A stretch of DNA of 9,065 nucleotides from an uncultured Clostridia bacterium (GTDB lineage Bacteria > Bacillota > Clostridia > Oscillospirales > Acutalibacteraceae), in contig CAMUZD010000047.1 of NCBI GenBank assembly GCA_947165115.1, forward strand, positions 1 through 9,065. Reading direction: 5' to 3'. A program made the position numbers and the translations under genes. Below, in pieces: positions 6,757 through 9,065 of this stretch (position 1 is its first letter; each line of letters starts with the position of its first letter). Under the pieces are notes generated by a model that saw only the letters and a program-made list of their open reading frames with translations, ran no database searches and was not told the DNA's origin.

Positions 6757-6785
6757 ATTATAGCATAAATAAGATTAAAAAACAA
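6757..6785 (-). promoter_or_regulatory. Sigma-A-type promoter of lip2
   Basis: On the minus strand TTGTTT (6780-6785), a 17-base spacer and a consensus TATAAT (6757-6762) preceded by TGC form a strong extended -10 promoter. Transcription would start near 6750, giving a leader of about 37 bases. A TAAGATT copy (plus strand 6770-6776) falls inside the spacer, the same 7-mer as in the regulator's upstream block. Confidence 0.8.
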
Positions 6786-6824
6786 TGCAGACGGAGGGGA
6801 TAAGTTTCATTTTTGTAACATAGC

Positions 6825-6853
6825 TTGTATTTTATCCGATTATATAGTATAAT
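6825..6853 (+). promoter_or_regulatory. Sigma-A-type promoter of the membrane protein/esterase operon
   Basis: TTGTAT (6825-6830), a 17-base spacer and a perfect TATAAT (6848-6853) point rightward. The start would be near 6860, about 45 bases before the GTG start. It is back to back with the lip2 promoter, with about 40 bases between the two -35 elements. Confidence 0.8.
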
Positions 6854-6904
6854 CCGAAATACAATCACGGCTCGGCCGAATAAAAAGCAAAGGAAACAGT
6901 TAAA

Positions 6905-7720
6905 GTGGTAAAGAATTTCAAGAACTTTTTCCCGACTGTAAAAGAGAACGTTAAAGTCTGGGAACTAATTTACTGGTGGATTTTAAGAGGGCTTATGATA
7001 TTTGCCCTGATTTATACTATCGTGGTCGGTCACGGCCCGATGGGTGAATACAAAGGAAGCAACCCCTGGCAGCAGGTCGCGGCAAACCTTGTCGGTATGT
7101 TCGCCTATGAAATCATTCTGCTCTTCTTCAAGGAAGACAGCTTCTTCCGCAATCTCAGCCCGAGATTCCAGGATATAACCGCGCTCGGGTTCTTCCTCGG
7201 TTCCTTCGGTGGCGCATTTATGAATCTCTATTACAGTCTTCCGATGTATGATAAGATTCTCCATGCGCTCGGCACTGCGGAAGCCGTATATATCGGTTAT
7301 GAAGTAGTCTGCGCCATGCAGATCAAACTCAAGAAGCCCTGCCCCTTCCAGATTGCCGTTCTCTGCGCTCTGGGAATCGGTTTCATTTTCTCTACCGGAT
7401 GGGAGCTCTTTGAGTTCTCATATGACCAGTTCGCGGGCGGCGACGCTCAGCACTGGAATGTCAACAACGCCCTTGCCGAAGCGGGCGGTGACTGGCAGAA
7501 GATTTTTCTTATGTTCCCCGTCAAAGACAGAGAAACATTTATGTCGCGTTTCCCGCTTATGGATACCATGGCCGATACGGTTATGAATTTCGCGGGCGGC
7601 GTTATTATGTATATAATTCTCAGAATCAAGCCCTACAGACACACCGGCGCTAATGATATCAATGCCCGCATCGAAGCGGAAAACGCTGCGGAAAAAGAAA
7701 ATACCGCAAAGGCGGAATAA
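6905..7720 (+). CDS. Polytopic membrane protein resembling YjdF/DUF2238
   Basis: A 271-residue integral membrane protein with about six hydrophobic segments (roughly 22-42, 56-75, 92-110, 118-138, 148-166, 222-240). It has a basic N-terminus and a charged Glu/Lys/Ala-rich tail. Conserved-looking polar motifs lie in or next to the membrane: YDKILHALG (115-123), STGWELFEFSYD (163-174) and DTMADTVMNFAGG (220-232). This His, Trp-Glu and Asp pattern recalls the YjdF/DUF2238 family of uncharacterised membrane proteins. I recognise it from the pattern only, and no reaction is known. The start is GTG, with AAAGGA 10 bases upstream, and no ATG fits. It ends in tandem stops TAA TAA, 32 bases before the esterase, with no terminator between, so both are likely one transcript. 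The divergent neighbour is lip2. The motif could mean a metal-binding or catalytic intramembrane site, but that is inference. Confidence 0.8.
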   Translation: MVKNFKNFFPTVKENVKVWELIYWWILRGLMIFALIYTIVVGHGPMGEYKGSNPWQQVAANLVGMFAYEIILLFFKEDSFFRNLSPRFQDITALGFFLGSFGGAFMNLYYSLPMYDKILHALGTAEAVYIGYEVVCAMQIKLKKPCPFQIAVLCALGIGFIFSTGWELFEFSYDQFAGGDAQHWNVNNALAEAGGDWQKIFLMFPVKDRETFMSRFPLMDTMADTVMNFAGGVIMYIILRIKPYRHTGANDINARIEAENAAEKENTAKAE

Positions 7721-7752
7721 TAAAGCAATCTTAATTAAAGGAGAGAGAAAAT

Positions 7753-8622
7753 ATGCAGGCAATGCTGGCGGCATGGCTCACTTTGATTCTCACCTTTACA
7801 TCGGTTTTCGGCCTGGTTGGCGAGAAATACGATGTCTATGAGAATATCCGCTACGGCGAAGCAGAGAGAGACCTTGTAACAATTTATGTTCCGAAGAACG
7901 CTTATGACAGGGACTATAACGGATGTATTCTTTATATCCACGGCGGTTCCTGGCAGGGCGGCGAAAAAGAGGATATGGCTCCCCATTGCAAGAAACTTGC
8001 GATGAAAGGCTATATCACTGCAACAATGAGCTACTCGCTCTATTCAGAAGAAGTTTTCGGCAAAGTTACGGCATTTACAATGTGTGATGAGATTGACGCA
8101 TGTATTGACGCAATCAAGGCGTTCGGCGAAGAGAAAGAACTCAATATCACGAAACTCGCAACCTCAGGTTATTCAGCAGGCGGTCATCTTTCGATGCTCT
8201 ACAGCTATTCAAGACCTGAAGATTCCTCAATTGAACTCGCATTTACCGCAAACCGCGTCGGCCCATCCGATATGAATAAAGAGGTATGGGGCAGCTACGG
8301 TCTTGCATCAATGCTCGCCGGTGTGAGAATCACAGATGAGATGGTTGCAAGCGGTGAGGCAAAGAGAATTGCCGATTCCGTATCGCCCGTAGCTTTTGTC
8401 AACGCAGACACTATGCCTTCAATTTTTGCTTATGCAGGCAATGATCCGCTTGTTCAGAAGGGTAACAGGGAATCAATGGAGAAAGTATTCAGTGAGAGCG
8501 GCAGCGAATATAAGTATATCTTCTTCCCGTTCTCCGGCCACGGCCTCCTGCTCGATCCCTGGAGCGAAATCGCGTATTACGACGCCCTCTACGGCTATTG
8601 CGAGCAGTATTTCGGATATTGA
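7753..8622 (+). CDS. Alpha/beta-hydrolase esterase with N-terminal hydrophobic leader
   Basis: A 289-residue carboxylesterase-type hydrolase of the hormone-sensitive-lipase/BD-FAE-like group. The oxyanion motif is HGGSW (63-67), the nucleophile Ser141 in SGYSAGG, and likely triad partners are Asp231 in AGNDPLV and His263 in SGHGLLLDP. It would hydrolyse an ester or acetyl group. The natural substrate is not evident, but HGGSW/GYSAGG enzymes often deacetylate small or carbohydrate esters. The first 22 residues (MQAMLAAWLTLILTFTSVFG...) are hydrophobic with no positive charge, an odd signal or anchor similar in feel to the lipase leaders though the enzyme family differs. AAGGAG 9 bases upstream supports ATG 7753. 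It is second in a probable operon with the membrane protein and ends at a strong terminator. It is full length for the family. Confidence 0.88.
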   Translation: MQAMLAAWLTLILTFTSVFGLVGEKYDVYENIRYGEAERDLVTIYVPKNAYDRDYNGCILYIHGGSWQGGEKEDMAPHCKKLAMKGYITATMSYSLYSEEVFGKVTAFTMCDEIDACIDAIKAFGEEKELNITKLATSGYSAGGHLSMLYSYSRPEDSSIELAFTANRVGPSDMNKEVWGSYGLASMLAGVRITDEMVASGEAKRIADSVSPVAFVNADTMPSIFAYAGNDPLVQKGNRESMEKVFSESGSEYKYIFFPFSGHGLLLDPWSEIAYYDALYGYCEQYFGY

Positions 8623-8637
8623 TATATATAAAAACAA

Positions 8638-8674
8638 GCCCGCAAGGCAACAAACCTTGCGGGCGGTTTTTATT
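8638..8674 (+). terminator. Bidirectional Rho-independent terminator
   Basis: GCCCGCAAGG (8638-8647) pairs perfectly with CCTTGCGGGC (8655-8664), with a 7-base loop. Rightward it is followed by GGTTTTTATTT, 15 bases after the esterase stop. Leftward the same stem is followed by TTGTTTTTATATAT, so it can also stop the convergent gene whose stop codon is at 8670-8672. Confidence 0.93.
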
Positions 8675-9065
8675 TGCTTCTCATTTCCACGAGTTCTCTG
8701 TAGCTTATGAGTTCGATGCCTTTTGACTTGAAGAATTCGTGAGTAACGGGATCTTTCATCATCTTGTATTCCCAGTATCTTCTCTCCCAGGTGCCGGTTA
8801 TCATTTTCAGCTCCTCGGTTTCAAGAGCCGGGTGGATGAATGTCTCGGTAATACCCTCGTCGATATTGCCGTGGAATTCAAGGAATTTATCGCGGAATTC
8901 CTCATAATTGTCAATATCCTTGAGCGATTTCACCTGATCGGTCAGAATCAGATAATCGGGGGTATAGACCTTATACATTTTGCTGAGCTTCTTGCAGAGC
9001 CCGCAGAAAAATGCGTAGAGGCTGTAATTCACGCCGTCGGGGCAGTATTCCTTCTTGGGAGTGAT
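8670..9065 (-). CDS. ChbG/YdjC-like carbohydrate deacetylase, C-terminal part
   Basis: The last 131 codons of a gene whose start lies beyond the right edge: the frame stays open through 9065, so a GTG at 9032 is an internal valine, not a start. The visible part has EGITETFIHPA (70-80), then TWERRYWEYKMMKDP and KGIELISYRELVE. This matches the end of ChbG/YdjC-type deacetylases, where a Glu...HP motif is followed by an Arg-containing helix and a GI.LISYREL strand. Members remove acetyl groups from N-acetylated sugars such as chitobiose. The metal-binding N-terminal Asp/His motifs would be outside the window, so activity cannot be judged. Two cysteines (CGLC, 21-24) and one at residue 8 are unusual. 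It converges on the esterase and shares its terminator. The assignment rests on C-terminal motifs only. Confidence 0.6.
   Translation of the reverse strand: MTPKKEYCPDGVNYSLYAFFCGLCKKLSKMYKVYTPDYLILTDQVKSLKDIDNYEEFRDKFLEFHGNIDEGITETFIHPALETEELKMITGTWERRYWEYKMMKDPVTHEFFKSKGIELISYRELVEMRSK

Noticed and set aside
6714..6785. 24-codon N-terminal extension of lip2 to 6785
   Set aside because: It would translate the promoter itself, lacks a ribosome site and has no counterpart in lip1.
6872..6879. TCGGCCGA palindrome in the leader of the YjdF-like gene
   Set aside because: Single 8-base palindrome with no repeat partner or known binding protein nearby.
7418..7774. Minus-strand open frame opposite the YjdF-like gene
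   Set aside because: Overlaps the real gene almost completely, with no promoter, ribosome site or motif support.
1..9065. CRISPR arrays, tRNA/rRNA genes, insertion sequences, phage or toxin-antitoxin genes
   Set aside because: I looked for repeat-spacer structure, cloverleaf-like segments, transposase motifs and terminal repeats and saw none; all intergenic gaps are under 200 bases and are explained by promoters and terminators.

Overview
The window looks like chromosomal DNA of an anaerobic Bacillota (Clostridia, plausibly a gut Oscillospirales/Ruminococcaceae-type organism). The reasons are GGAGG-type Shine-Dalgarno sites, sigma-A-like promoters with extended -10 elements, compact Rho-independent terminators, moderate GC, and proteins of clostridial character. 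The taxonomic call is inference from style; there is no rRNA or other marker gene.

From about 1 to 6713 everything is on the minus strand. In order of transcription it reads: a secreted-type lipase (lip2, 5628-6713), an OmpR-family response regulator (4852-5544), a 898-residue six-segment membrane histidine kinase (2184-4880) overlapping it by 29 bases, a terminator, a second lipase (lip1, 916-2076) paralogous to the first, a terminator, and 2,3-bisphosphoglycerate-dependent phosphoglycerate mutase (gpmA, 50-796) with its own promoter and terminator. Both lipases keep the Ser-Asp-His triad and the predicted zinc ligands of the Geobacillus/Staphylococcus true-lipase family (I.5/I.6), but the stretch that forms the large lid in that family is strongly shortened.

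A 191-base divergent intergenic region (6714-6904) carries back-to-back promoters. To its right, on the plus strand, are a polytopic membrane protein resembling the YjdF/DUF2238 family (6905-7720) and an alpha/beta-hydrolase esterase with an N-terminal hydrophobic leader (7753-8622), probably one operon. They end at a hairpin terminator that works in both directions. A minus-strand gene runs off the right edge; its visible C-terminal part resembles the ChbG/YdjC carbohydrate deacetylases.

The most interesting unit is the lipase / two-component system / lipase block. The 83 bases in front of the response regulator hold a set of TAAGATT half-sites phased at 11 and 22 bases. This is the classical geometry of an OmpR-family operator and sits just upstream of an extended -10. 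I infer an autoregulated two-component system embedded among exported lipid/ester hydrolases, perhaps sensing envelope or lipid signals with a large extracytoplasmic domain I do not recognise. Signal and regulon cannot be read from the sequence.
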